Assembly: GCA_035293565.1 (NCBI GenBank)
Contig: DATGMP010000125.1
Location: 1-64,000, forward strand
Direction: 5' to 3'
DNA length: 64,000 bases
Source: DATGMP01 sp035293565
GTDB taxonomy: Bacteria > Pseudomonadota > Alphaproteobacteria > BOG-932 > Roseiterribacteraceae
Positions 41,376 through 49,816 of the stretch are shown here, one piece after another. The position numbers and the translations under genes were made by a program. The notes beneath the pieces are model-generated. The model searched no databases and had not been told where the DNA came from. It saw only the letters and a program-made list of their open reading frames with translations. Position 1 is the stretch's first letter; every line of letters begins with the position of its first letter.

Positions 41376-41957
41376 ATGCCCCGCAAGCTGAAGGTCTACC
41401 AGACGTCACTTGGATTTTATGATTCCGTGGTGGCGGCTCCGAGCCAGGCGGCCGCTGCGCGGGCTTGGGGAGCCGACCCGGATCTGTTCAGGCGGGGAAC
41501 GGCACGCGAAGCCGACGATCCGCAAGCGATCGAAGCCGCTCTGGCGCACCCTGAGACGCCGCTCCGGCGCGCCGTCGGCTCCAGCGATCCGTTCAGCCTG
41601 AAGCCGAAACCGCCGAAGGCTTCCGATATAATTCCGGGCGAGGCTGATCAGCGACCTGCGAAGACGTCGCTCAAACGAAGCAGGCCTGTCGCGCCTCCAC
41701 CGCCGGATCGCTCGGAGCTCGATGCGGCCGAGGCCGTCTTGAGAAAGCTCGATGAGAAGCGCCACGAGGAGGACGCCGAACTCGCCCGCCGGAGGCAAGC
41801 GCTGGACCGCGAAGAGGCCGATCTTGCGCGGCGTCGGCAAGCAATGGATGAGGAGGAAGCGAGCGCTCGTGACAAGTGGAAGCGCGAGCGGGAAGACGCG
41901 CAGCGCAAGCTGGATCGCGAGCGCCGCGCCTACAGGAATGCCGGCGGGAAGGACTAG
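41376..41957 (+). CDS. TolA-like coiled-coil ICE protein
   Basis: The product is 193 aa. The N-terminal module MPRKLKVYQTSLGFYDSVVA then PSQAAAARAWGADPDLFRRG is conserved in a small protein next to traG in sphingomonad and rhizobial ICEs, often annotated as cell-envelope TolA. After a Pro-rich hinge (RPVAPPPPDRSELDAAEA), residues ~115-185 form a highly charged coiled coil (RRRQALDREEADLARRRQAM). No signal peptide or membrane segment is present, so an envelope role is doubtful; it may bind DNA or the relaxosome. Confidence 0.78.
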   Translation: MPRKLKVYQTSLGFYDSVVAAPSQAAAARAWGADPDLFRRGTAREADDPQAIEAALAHPETPLRRAVGSSDPFSLKPKPPKASDIIPGEADQRPAKTSLKRSRPVAPPPPDRSELDAAEAVLRKLDEKRHEEDAELARRRQALDREEADLARRRQAMDEEEASARDKWKREREDAQRKLDRERRAYRNAGGKD

Positions 41958-42127
41958 GAACGCTCTGGAGCGGCCCGAGCTCCGTTCAGCGCGGCGTCCT
42001 AGCGAACACGACGGCGTAAATCTAGGGATATCCCTTCGTTCGGAATGCCATTCTGGCCCCACTGGGCTCAGGACGTTTTCCCATCATCCTCCATCGCAGG
42101 TCATCTTTCTCCACATCGAAGTCTTGC

Positions 42128-42139
42128 TGGCAATTGCCA
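42128..42139. promoter_or_regulatory. Perfect palindrome upstream of traG
   Basis: TGGCAATTGCCA is a 12-nt perfect palindrome about 90 nt before the traG start, in a 268-nt gene-free, locally AT-rich spacer. It is a strong candidate operator for the whole traG-trb operon. Confidence 0.55.
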
Positions 42140-42165
42140 ATTTTGAAGGCTTATAGGGTCTTCCC

Positions 42166-42183
42166 GCTGCTCAGGTGAGCAGC
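42166..42183. promoter_or_regulatory. Compact hairpin in the traG leader
   Basis: GCTGCTCA-GG-TGAGCAGC is a perfect 8-bp inverted repeat, 43 nt before the traG GTG start. As RNA the 2-nt loop would open one pair. It could be a second operator or an mRNA hairpin. Confidence 0.5.
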
Positions 42184-42225
42184 AGCCCGGCCTAGCTGGG
42201 CGCCACGCGGAGGGAAGCCGAACCC

Positions 42226-44220
42226 GTGAGCCCGACCCGAATTCTCTGGGGCCAGATGTTCCTCGCGATCCTGCTGGTGACGGCCGGCATGTGGATCGCG
42301 ACGGAGTGGACGGCTTGGCGCCTTGGGTTCCAGCCGCAGCTCGGCCGGCCTTGGTTCTCGGAAGCGGGCTGGCCGATCTACCCGCCGGCTCACCTCCTGC
42401 TTTGGTGGTATCAGTACGACGCCTATGCGCCGACCATCTTCCTCAAGGGCGGCAGCATCGCGGCGAGCGGCGGCATCCTTGCCGTCATTGCGTCGATTGG
42501 CCTTTCGATCTGGCGCGCCCGGGAAGCAAAGCGGGTCACGACCTATGGTTCGGCGCGTTGGGCTCTCGAACGTGAAATCCGTGCGGCCGGTTTGCTCGAG
42601 AATGTCGGCGTGTTCCTCGGTCGCGTTCGGACCGGCGACCTTCGGCATGACGGACCCGAGCATGTCATGGCGTTCGCGCCGACGCGATCTGGCAAGGGCG
42701 TGGGCCTGGTCGTGCCGACGCTGCTCACCTGGCCCGGCAGCGCGATCATCCATGACATCAAGGGCGAGAATTGGCAGCTGACCGCCGGCTGGCGGTCGCG
42801 CTTTTCGCACTGCCTGCTGTTCGATCCGACCGACGCCCGATCTGCCGCCTACAATCCGTTGCTCGAGGTCCGCAAAGGCGAATGCGAGATCCGCGACATC
42901 CAGAATGTCGCCGATGTTCTGGTCGATCCGGAAGGCTCGATCGAAAAGCGGAACCACTGGGAGAAGACGAGTCACGCGCTCCTGGTCGGTGCGATCGTCC
43001 ATGTCCTCTATGCCGAGGCCGACAAGACGCTCGCCGGCGTCGCCAATTTTCTGTCCGATCCGGCCCGGCCGATCGAGAAGACGCTGCGCATCATGATGAC
43101 GACCGGGCATCTCGGCCAAGGCCGCGTGCATCCAGTCGTCGCTTCGACGGCCCGCGAGCTCCTCAACAAATCCGACAATGAGCGCTCGGGGGTGCTGTCG
43201 ACGGCGATGTCGTTTCTCGGTCTCTATCGCGATCCGATCGTCTCGGCCGTGACGCGCCGATGCGATTGGCGGATCGCTGATCTGGTCGAGGCTGAGCACC
43301 CTGTTTCGCTGTATCTCGTCGTGCCACCTTCTGATATCAGCCGGACCAAGCCGCTCATCAGGCTGGTCCTCAATCAGATCGGGCGGCGGCTCACCGAAAG
43401 CCTGGAAGACGTGGGCCGGCGGCATCGCGTCCTGCTGATGCTGGACGAGTTTCCGGCGCTGGGGCGTCTGGATTTCTTCGAGAGCGCGCTCGCGTTCATG
43501 GCCGGCTACGGGCTGCGGTCCTACCTCGTTACGCAAAGCCTCAATCAGATCGAGAAGGCGTACGGGCCGAACAATTCGATCCTCGATAATTGCCATGTCC
43601 GGATTGCCTTCGCATCCAACGACGAGCGCACGGCGCGGCGAGTCAGCGACAGTCTCGGCACCGCGACTGAACTCCGCGCGATGAAGAACTATGCCGGACA
43701 CAGGCTGGCGCCCTGGCTTTCGCATCTGATGGTATCGCGCCAGGAGACTGCGCGCCCGCTGCTGACGCCCGGCGAGGTGATGCAGCTGCCGGCGTCCGAC
43801 GAACTGGTCTTGATTTCCGGCGTGCCCCCGATCCGCGCGCAGAAGGTCCGGTACTACCAGGACCAGACTCTCCAATCGCGCGTGCTCCCGCCACCGGAGC
43901 TCGCCCTCGGATCCTACGCGGATCGGCCCTCGCGGCGCTCCGACGATTGGACCGGTGTCACGCCCGTCAATCCGGTTCAGTCCGACGATTGTCATGCGCG
44001 AGGCGACGCCGGAGGAGACGACGACGGCGGCATTCGGCGGCAGCCCGAGCTGCCGGAGCATGAGGATATTGCGCCAGAGCCGGAGAAGGTTCGCGAGTTC
44101 GATCTGACCGAGGACGAACCGGACGCTGAGGCCGTGCAGGCCAAAGCCATGGATCGGCTGCGCGGCTTCACCCGGACCGCGGCGATGGATCACGATGATG
44201 GCATGCTGCCGGAGCTATGA
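42226..44220 (+). CDS. traG: Type IV coupling protein TraG/VirD4
   Basis: The product is 664 aa from GTG 42226 (CGGAGGGA upstream). Two N-terminal membrane segments (FLAILLVTAGMWIATEW; GGILAVIASIGLSIW) anchor the hexameric ATPase. Walker A is APTRSGKGVGLVVPTL, Walker B LLMLDEFPALGRLDFFESAL, and TQSLNQIEKAYGPNNSILDN is the conserved motif III. It couples the RlxS-DNA complex to the Trb channel. The acidic C-terminus is typical for relaxosome contact. It starts the operon that runs through DUF2274. Confidence 0.97.
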   Translation: MSPTRILWGQMFLAILLVTAGMWIATEWTAWRLGFQPQLGRPWFSEAGWPIYPPAHLLLWWYQYDAYAPTIFLKGGSIAASGGILAVIASIGLSIWRAREAKRVTTYGSARWALEREIRAAGLLENVGVFLGRVRTGDLRHDGPEHVMAFAPTRSGKGVGLVVPTLLTWPGSAIIHDIKGENWQLTAGWRSRFSHCLLFDPTDARSAAYNPLLEVRKGECEIRDIQNVADVLVDPEGSIEKRNHWEKTSHALLVGAIVHVLYAEADKTLAGVANFLSDPARPIEKTLRIMMTTGHLGQGRVHPVVASTARELLNKSDNERSGVLSTAMSFLGLYRDPIVSAVTRRCDWRIADLVEAEHPVSLYLVVPPSDISRTKPLIRLVLNQIGRRLTESLEDVGRRHRVLLMLDEFPALGRLDFFESALAFMAGYGLRSYLVTQSLNQIEKAYGPNNSILDNCHVRIAFASNDERTARRVSDSLGTATELRAMKNYAGHRLAPWLSHLMVSRQETARPLLTPGEVMQLPASDELVLISGVPPIRAQKVRYYQDQTLQSRVLPPPELALGSYADRPSRRSDDWTGVTPVNPVQSDDCHARGDAGGDDDGGIRRQPELPEHEDIAPEPEKVREFDLTEDEPDAEAVQAKAMDRLRGFTRTAAMDHDDGMLPEL

Positions 44221-44227
44221 GGCAACC

Positions 44228-44701
44228 ATGAAGATGCGCCTCAACTGCTATTTCGCACCGGACCTGCTGGAGGAGCTTTCCAAGACGGCCGCGCAACGAC
44301 GCGTCCACAAATCAGTGATCGTCCAGGCCGCGGTCGCCTCGTTCCTGTCACCCGATGCGCTCGATCGACGGGAGGCAGCCTATGTCCGTCGGCTCGATCG
44401 CCTGTCGCGCCAGGTCGAGCGGCTGGAGCGTGACCTAACGATCTCGGTCGAGACCTTGGCGCTCTTCGTCCATTTCTGGCTGACCGTGACGCCGCCGCTG
44501 CCGGCGAGCCAGCAGGCGGCCGCGCGGGCCCAAGGGCTGAAGCGCTACGAAGGTTTCATCGAGAGCCTGGGCCGGCGGCTGCAGCAGGGAAAGAGTCTCG
44601 TCCGCGAGGTCTCCGAAGAAATCTATCCGGAATCGCGCGAAGGCGTTGACGAACGCGCTCCGCTCCAGACCAGCGAGGAGACGGCCGATGTCGGCGCCTA
44701 G
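44228..44701 (+). CDS. CopG-type ribbon-helix-helix protein
   Basis: The product is 157 aa from ATG 44228. MKMRLNCYFAPDLLEELSKT with AAQRRVHKSVIVQAAVASFL is a ribbon-helix-helix DNA-binding unit. The rest is a coiled coil (RRLDRLSRQVERLERDLTIS) and a hydrophobic stretch (LALFVHFWLTVTPPLP) that may pack in the dimer. It is always found between traG and trbB in this ICE type and probably represses the operon or marks oriT. Its end overlaps trbB by 14 nt. Confidence 0.88.
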   Translation: MKMRLNCYFAPDLLEELSKTAAQRRVHKSVIVQAAVASFLSPDALDRREAAYVRRLDRLSRQVERLERDLTISVETLALFVHFWLTVTPPLPASQQAAARAQGLKRYEGFIESLGRRLQQGKSLVREVSEEIYPESREGVDERAPLQTSEETADVGA

Positions 44702-45710
44702 GCTCGTTGCCGGACAGGAGCTGCGCGACCGGCAGGCGCGCATGCTGCGGACTGCGTTCGGCCCGGTCATCACCGCGTTCATCCTGGATGACCGCGTAAC
44801 CGACATCCTGCTCAACCCGGACGGCAATCTCTGGGTGGCGCGGCAGGGCGAGACCTGCCGGTTTTCAGGCACCATGATCTCTGCCGCCGACGGCGATCGG
44901 ATTGTGCGTCTGGTCGCGAGCGCCAGCGGCATCGAGGTCCATGCCCGCAATCCTGAATTCACGGCGGCGCTGCCGCTCGATGTCACGACCGGCGCCGGCG
45001 CGCGATTCAAAGGGCTGCTACCGCCGCTGTCGACAGCGCCCTCGTTCGCGATCCGCAAACCCGCGGGCATAATCTTCCCGCTCGAAGACTATGTATCCGA
45101 CGAGATCCTGAGCTCGGGCCAGGCCGCTGCACTTGCCGACGCCGTGACGCGGCGCCTCAACATCCTGATCGCGGGCGGGACCGGCAGCGGCAAGACCACG
45201 CTCGCGAACGCACTGCTGTCGGAGCTCAAGGGAGCCGACGACCGCGTCCTCTTGCTCGAGGAGACGCCGGAACTCCAATGCGCCGCCCGGAACGTCGTGT
45301 CGCTCCGGACCGTCGCTGGTGTGCGCTCGCTGCGCGATCTGGTCCGGGCCGCGATGCATCTCTATCCGCAGCGGATCGTCGTCGGCGAGGTGCTGGGCGC
45401 CGAGGCGCTCGATCTGCTCAAGGCCTGGAACAGCGGCCATCCGGGCGGGATCTCGACCATTCATGCCAATAGCGCGTCTGGCGCGCTGACGAAACTCGTG
45501 CAGTTCATGCAGGAGATCGTCGTCTCGGTGCCGCGCGAGCTCATCGCGGAAGCCATCGACTTGGTGGTCTTCATCGCGCAGCGCGGTGGCACACGGCGCG
45601 TCCGCGCGATCTCCGCGGTCGAAGGCTGGAACGGCATCACTTGGATTCTCCGGCCGATCGAATCGGCCGCCGATCTCCCCAACCCCGACCTGATGGAGGA
45701 CTTCCGATGA
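44688..45710 (+). CDS. trbB: Conjugal transfer ATPase TrbB (VirB11 family)
   Basis: The product is 340 aa from ATG 44688, with GGAG upstream. This hexameric traffic ATPase powers pilus assembly and substrate transfer at the inner membrane. Walker A is IAGGTGSGKTTLANALL, the Asp box is VLLLEETPELQC, Walker B-like is PQRIVVGEVLGAEALDLLKA, and the His box is HPGGISTIHANSASGALTKL. All elements are intact. It begins the trb order B-C-D-E-J-K-L-F-G-I, overlapping trbC by 4 nt. Confidence 0.96.
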   Translation: MSAPRLVAGQELRDRQARMLRTAFGPVITAFILDDRVTDILLNPDGNLWVARQGETCRFSGTMISAADGDRIVRLVASASGIEVHARNPEFTAALPLDVTTGAGARFKGLLPPLSTAPSFAIRKPAGIIFPLEDYVSDEILSSGQAAALADAVTRRLNILIAGGTGSGKTTLANALLSELKGADDRVLLLEETPELQCAARNVVSLRTVAGVRSLRDLVRAAMHLYPQRIVVGEVLGAEALDLLKAWNSGHPGGISTIHANSASGALTKLVQFMQEIVVSVPRELIAEAIDLVVFIAQRGGTRRVRAISAVEGWNGITWILRPIESAADLPNPDLMEDFR

Positions 45711-46036
45711 GGGACTTTTTGCATGCGCGGCGATTCCCGCCGTTCGTCTGGATGGTTCTTGTGGCGATCGCGTTGCCGATGCCTGCGTTGGCGGCCGGTG
45801 CCGGCATGCCCTGGGAAGCACCGCTGCAGCAGATCCTTAATTCGGTCGAGGGGCCGGTCTCCAAGATCGTCGCCGTCCTGATCATCATCTCGACCGGTTT
45901 GACGCTGGCCTTCGGCGAGACCAGCGGCGGCTTCCGGCGCCTCATTCAGCTCGTCTTCTTCATCTCGATCGCCTTCGCGGCCTCGAGCTTCTTCCTGACC
46001 TTCTTCGGCTTCGCCGGCGGAGCGCTTGTCGCGTGA
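45707..46036 (+). CDS. trbC: Conjugal prepilin TrbC (VirB2 family)
   Basis: The product is 109 aa from ATG 45707. A signal peptide (VWMVLVAIALPMPALAAG) and two hydrophobic segments (IVAVLIIISTGLTLAFGE; LIQLVFFISIAFAASSFFLT) are typical of VirB2/TrbC pilins. After cleavage the ~80-residue subunit would be further processed by TraF. Start overlaps the trbB stop (ATGA) and its own stop overlaps trbD (GTGA). Confidence 0.94.
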   Translation: MRDFLHARRFPPFVWMVLVAIALPMPALAAGAGMPWEAPLQQILNSVEGPVSKIVAVLIIISTGLTLAFGETSGGFRRLIQLVFFISIAFAASSFFLTFFGFAGGALVA

Positions 46037-46296
46037 AGAGCGAGGTTGCCGGGTTCGAGGTGCCGCTGCACCGGTCTCTGACCGAGCCGATCATGCTCGC
46101 TGGCGCGCCGCGAGCGGCGGCGATCCTGATCGGCACGGTCGCGGCCGCGGTGGGCTTGGGGCTGCAGCTCTGGCCCGCCGGCCTGGCGATCTGGATCGTC
46201 GGCCATACGGCGGCGGTCTGGGGCGCCAAGTTCGACCCGCAGTTCCTTGACGTGTTCGCCCGCCACATCCGCCACCGGCCTTACCTGGACGCCTGA
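46033..46296 (+). CDS. trbD: Conjugal transfer protein TrbD (VirB3 family)
   Basis: The product is 87 aa from GTG 46033. VPLHRSLTEPIMLAGAPRAA is the VirB3 signature (P-L-x-R-S-L-x-x-P). A membrane segment (AAILIGTVAAAVGLGLQL then GLAIWIVGHTAAVW) and RPYLDA end follow. TrbD forms part of the inner-membrane complex and works with the next ATPase, TrbE. Overlaps trbC by 4 nt. Confidence 0.93.
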   Translation: MKSEVAGFEVPLHRSLTEPIMLAGAPRAAAILIGTVAAAVGLGLQLWPAGLAIWIVGHTAAVWGAKFDPQFLDVFARHIRHRPYLDA

Positions 46297-46297
46297 T

Positions 46298-48745
46298 ATG
46301 ATGAACCTCGCCGAATATCGCCGGCGTCCCGATCGCCTCTCCGACTATCTGCCGTGGGCGGCACTGATCGCGCCCGGTATCGTCCTCAACAAGGACGGCA
46401 GCCTGCAGCGGACGGCACGCTTCCGCGGGCCGGATCTCGAGAGCGCGACGCAGTCGGCGCTAGTGGGTGTCGCCGCGCGCCTCAACAACGCGCTCCGCCG
46501 CTTCGGTTCGGGCTGGGCGCTGTTCGCCGAGGCGCAGCGGGTCCCGGCGGACTCTTACCCCGAGAGCACCTTTCCCGACCCGGTCTCCTGGCTCGTCGAC
46601 GAGGAGCGGCGGGCGATGTTCGAGGCGGAGGGGGCGCATTTCGAGAGCCGGTATTTTCTGACCTTCCTGTTTCTGCCGCCGGCCGAGAGCAAGGCGCGGG
46701 CGGGCGATCTGATTTTCGATCGCGCAACGAAGCGCCAAGGCGTGGATTGGAAGGAGGTTTTGGCCGGCTTCATCGACCGGACCGACCGCGCTTTGGCGCT
46801 GCTCGACGGCATCATGCCGGAGGCGGTTTGGCTCTCCGATGCCGAAACGCTGACCTATTTGCATTCGACAATCTCGACCAAGCATCACGGCGTTGGCCTG
46901 CCGGAAACCCCGATGTATCTCGATGCCTTCCTGGCAGACCAGCCGCTGACCGGTGGGCTCGATCCCATGCTGGGGCGCCGGCATCTTCGGATCACCTCGG
47001 TATTGAAGTTCCCGAGCGCCACCTGGCCGGGGCTCTTGGACGAGCTGAACGCGCTGGCCTTTCCGTATCGCTGGTCGACCCGCTGGATCGCGCTCGACAA
47101 GCCGGACAGCATCCGCGCATTGACGCGTATCCGCCGGCACTGGTTCGCCAAGCGCAAATCGATCTCGATCATGCTCCGCGAAATCCTCTTCCAGCGCGAA
47201 TCGCTGCTGATCGATTCCGATGCGCACAACATGGCGCTCGACGCCGACGAGGCGCTCCAGGAACTCGGGAGCGATTTCGTGTCGGAGGGATATTTTACTG
47301 CGACCGTCACCGTCTGGGACGAGGAGCCGGCCCGCGCCGACGAGAAGCGCCGGCTGGTCGAGCGGATCGTCAACGGGCGCGACTTCACGACGATTGCCGA
47401 AAGTGTCAACGCGGTCGACGCGTGGCTCGGCAGCCTGCCCGGGCACGCTTATGCCAACATCCGGCAGCCGCCAGTCTCCTCGCTCAACCTTGTCCACATG
47501 CTGCCGATGTCGGCGGTCTGGGCAGGGCCCGAGGACAACGCGCATCTGAGTGGACCGCCGCTGCTGATCGCCAAGACGCAAGGGTCGACACCCTTCCGGT
47601 TCGTCACCCATGTCGGCGACGTCGGCCACATGATGGTGGTGGGTCCGACCGGCGCCGGCAAGTCGACCCTGCTGGCGTTGATGGCGCTGCAGTTCCGCCG
47701 CTATCCAAGGAGCCGCATATTCATCTTCGACATGGGCGGCTCAGCGCGTGCGGCCGTCGCAGGCGTGGGCGGCGCCTGGTACGACCTCGGCGCCGGCGGC
47801 GAGACCGGGAATGGAATTGCCTTCCAGCCCTTGCGGCACATCGATGACCAGGCGGAGCGCGCCTGGGCCGCGGAATGGATCCGGATGCTGCTCGCGCATG
47901 AGCGGGTGCCGATCACGCCGGAGGTCAAGGACATCGTCTGGTCCGCGCTGGGCAGCCTGGCGACTGCGCCGGTCGAGCAGCGCACGCTCACTGGTCTCTC
48001 TGTTCTCCTGCAGTCGCTCACGCTGCGCCAGGCTTTGCAGCCCTATACGCTCGCAGGACCTTATGGCCGGCTGCTCGACGCTGATACGGATCGGCTCGGC
48101 TCCGCAGACCTCCAATGCTTCGAGATCGAAGGGCTGATGGAGAGCGGCGCGGAGCTGCCTGTGCTCACTTATCTGTTCCATCGGCTCGAGGAGCGGTTCG
48201 ACGGCGTGCCGACGCTGATGATCATCGACGAGGGATGGCTCGTCCTCGACGATCCGATATTCGCCGATCAACTTCGCGAGTGGGAGAAGACGGCGCGCAA
48301 GAAGAACGTTGCGATCATATTCGCGACCCAGTCGCTCTCGGACATCGAGCGCAGCACGATTGCGCCGGCGATCATCGAGAGTTGCCCGACCCGAATCTTC
48401 CTGCCCAACGACCGCGCGGTCGAGCCGCAGATCCGGACGACCTACGAACGATTCGGATTGAACGAGCGACAGATCGAGATCATTGCGCGGGCACAGCCAA
48501 AGCGCGACTACTACTTCCAGAGCCGGCAGGGTAACCGGCTGTTCGAGCTCGGCCTTGGGCCCGCGACACTGGCCTTCGTCGGCGCTTCGACCAAGACGGA
48601 TCTCGCGCGCATCGCTGGGCTGCTCACGGAGAGCGGCGACGATGCGTTTGCCGCGGCATGGCTCAACGAACGCGCCCTCGGCTGGGCCGCAGATCTTCTC
48701 GAATCCTGGTCAGTCGATTCACCCATCGAAAGGAGCGCGGCATGA
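46298..48745 (+). CDS. trbE: Conjugal transfer ATPase TrbE (VirB4 family)
   Basis: The product is 815 aa. Two adjacent ATGs (46298 and 46301) both fit; MMNLAEYRRRPDRLSDYLPW is the family start. Walker A is MVVGPTGAGKSTLLALMALQ; Walker B is TLMIIDEGWLVLDDPIFADQ; FATQSLSDIERSTIAPAIIE is the conserved sensor region. VirB4 ATPases energise pilus biogenesis and are required for transfer. Full length with no lesion. It overlaps trbJ by 4 nt. Confidence 0.96.
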   Translation: MMNLAEYRRRPDRLSDYLPWAALIAPGIVLNKDGSLQRTARFRGPDLESATQSALVGVAARLNNALRRFGSGWALFAEAQRVPADSYPESTFPDPVSWLVDEERRAMFEAEGAHFESRYFLTFLFLPPAESKARAGDLIFDRATKRQGVDWKEVLAGFIDRTDRALALLDGIMPEAVWLSDAETLTYLHSTISTKHHGVGLPETPMYLDAFLADQPLTGGLDPMLGRRHLRITSVLKFPSATWPGLLDELNALAFPYRWSTRWIALDKPDSIRALTRIRRHWFAKRKSISIMLREILFQRESLLIDSDAHNMALDADEALQELGSDFVSEGYFTATVTVWDEEPARADEKRRLVERIVNGRDFTTIAESVNAVDAWLGSLPGHAYANIRQPPVSSLNLVHMLPMSAVWAGPEDNAHLSGPPLLIAKTQGSTPFRFVTHVGDVGHMMVVGPTGAGKSTLLALMALQFRRYPRSRIFIFDMGGSARAAVAGVGGAWYDLGAGGETGNGIAFQPLRHIDDQAERAWAAEWIRMLLAHERVPITPEVKDIVWSALGSLATAPVEQRTLTGLSVLLQSLTLRQALQPYTLAGPYGRLLDADTDRLGSADLQCFEIEGLMESGAELPVLTYLFHRLEERFDGVPTLMIIDEGWLVLDDPIFADQLREWEKTARKKNVAIIFATQSLSDIERSTIAPAIIESCPTRIFLPNDRAVEPQIRTTYERFGLNERQIEIIARAQPKRDYYFQSRQGNRLFELGLGPATLAFVGASTKTDLARIAGLLTESGDDAFAAAWLNERALGWAADLLESWSVDSPIERSAA

Positions 48746-49476
48746 GGCGCCTTCGTCATCTTGCATTCGGACTTGCGATGACCGCGTCCGTGCTCGCGGT
48801 GCCGCCGAGCGAAGCGGCTCTGCCGGTCATTGATGCTTCGGTGTTGACGCAGAACGTGCTCGAAGCCGCGCGCCTGCTTCAGCAGATCAACAATCAGATC
48901 ACCCAGATCAATCAGTTCATCCAGATGCTGAACTATGACGCGCGGAACATCGCGTCACTGCCGTTCTCGGTGCTCGCGCCGCTCAATACCGCGATCGGCC
49001 AGATCAACAGCCTCTTAAGTGCAGCGCAGGGCATCTACTACAACATCACCGACATCAACAATAAGTTCGCCCAGTTCTATCCGGGCTCCTACGCGCCGGG
49101 GACGCCGGACGCGCAGCTTGTCGCGGATGCGCGAACCCGCTGGACCTACGCGGTCAACAGCTTTCAGGACACGCTCCGCACGCAGGGCCAGATCGTCGGC
49201 GATATCCCCAATGACCAGGGGCAGATGACCGCCTTGGTGAACCAGAGCCAAGGCGCCACGGGCATCCTACAAGCGACACAGGCCAGCAATCAGATCCTGG
49301 CGCTGCAATCGAAACAGCTCGCCGCGACCCAGGCTCTCCTCGCATCGGCGGCGCGGGCGCAAACACTGGAGCAGGCGCGAACCGCCGAGGCGGAGGAGCA
49401 AGCGCAGGAGCAGTATCGGCGCTTTCTCGGCAGTCCCAGCGTTTATACTCCAATACCCGTAATCGCCTTTCACTGA
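48742..49476 (+). CDS. trbJ: Conjugal transfer protein TrbJ (VirB5 family)
   Basis: The product is 244 aa from ATG 48742 with AAAGGAG upstream. A Sec signal peptide (LAFGLAMTASVLAVPPSEAA) precedes a Gln/Asn-rich coiled domain: LLQQINNQITQINQFIQMLN, FQDTLRTQGQIVGDI, SNQILALQSKQLAATQALLA. VirB5 homologues sit at the pilus tip and mediate recipient contact. The end FLGSPSVYTPIPVIAFH echoes STYTPIPIDPFPG in the next gene, hinting at a shared secreted motif. Confidence 0.92.
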   Translation: MRRLRHLAFGLAMTASVLAVPPSEAALPVIDASVLTQNVLEAARLLQQINNQITQINQFIQMLNYDARNIASLPFSVLAPLNTAIGQINSLLSAAQGIYYNITDINNKFAQFYPGSYAPGTPDAQLVADARTRWTYAVNSFQDTLRTQGQIVGDIPNDQGQMTALVNQSQGATGILQATQASNQILALQSKQLAATQALLASAARAQTLEQARTAEAEEQAQEQYRRFLGSPSVYTPIPVIAFH

Positions 49477-49489
49477 AGGAGCGAAGAGC

Positions 49490-49813
49490 ATGTATCGCGC
49501 GATAGAAAATGTTGTTCTTTCGATCGTAATATCTGCCGCAACGATGCTGGCGGCCGATGGAAACGCTGTAGCCCAACCGGCGAGCACGCCGACGCCCGAT
49601 CCGATCGTAGCCGAGATGCAGCGGTGCAACGCGCTCGGGCTCAAGGCAGAGCAGGATGAACGCTGCCAAGCTGCCTACAAGGCCAACCGCGACCGGTTCT
49701 TCGGGACGGGAAGCTCGACTTACACGCCGATACCCATCGATCCGTTTCCGGGGGTGCCGAAAGCACCAGAGCCAAAGTCGAAGGGTCCGCAATCGGTGCA
49801 GGACCAGAACTAG
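49490..49813 (+). CDS. trbK: TrbK-like putative entry exclusion protein
   Basis: The product is 107 aa. A signal peptide (VLSIVISAATMLAADGNAVA) is followed by MQRCNALGLKAEQDERCQAA then YKANRDRFFG, the two-Cys signature of TrbK-alt proteins. It has no lipobox Cys right after the signal, unlike RP4 TrbK. Entry exclusion (blocking uptake of a second copy) is the assumed family role. It sits between trbJ and trbL as usual. Confidence 0.85.
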   Translation: MYRAIENVVLSIVISAATMLAADGNAVAQPASTPTPDPIVAEMQRCNALGLKAEQDERCQAAYKANRDRFFGTGSSTYTPIPIDPFPGVPKAPEPKSKGPQSVQDQN

Positions 49814-49816
49814 GCC

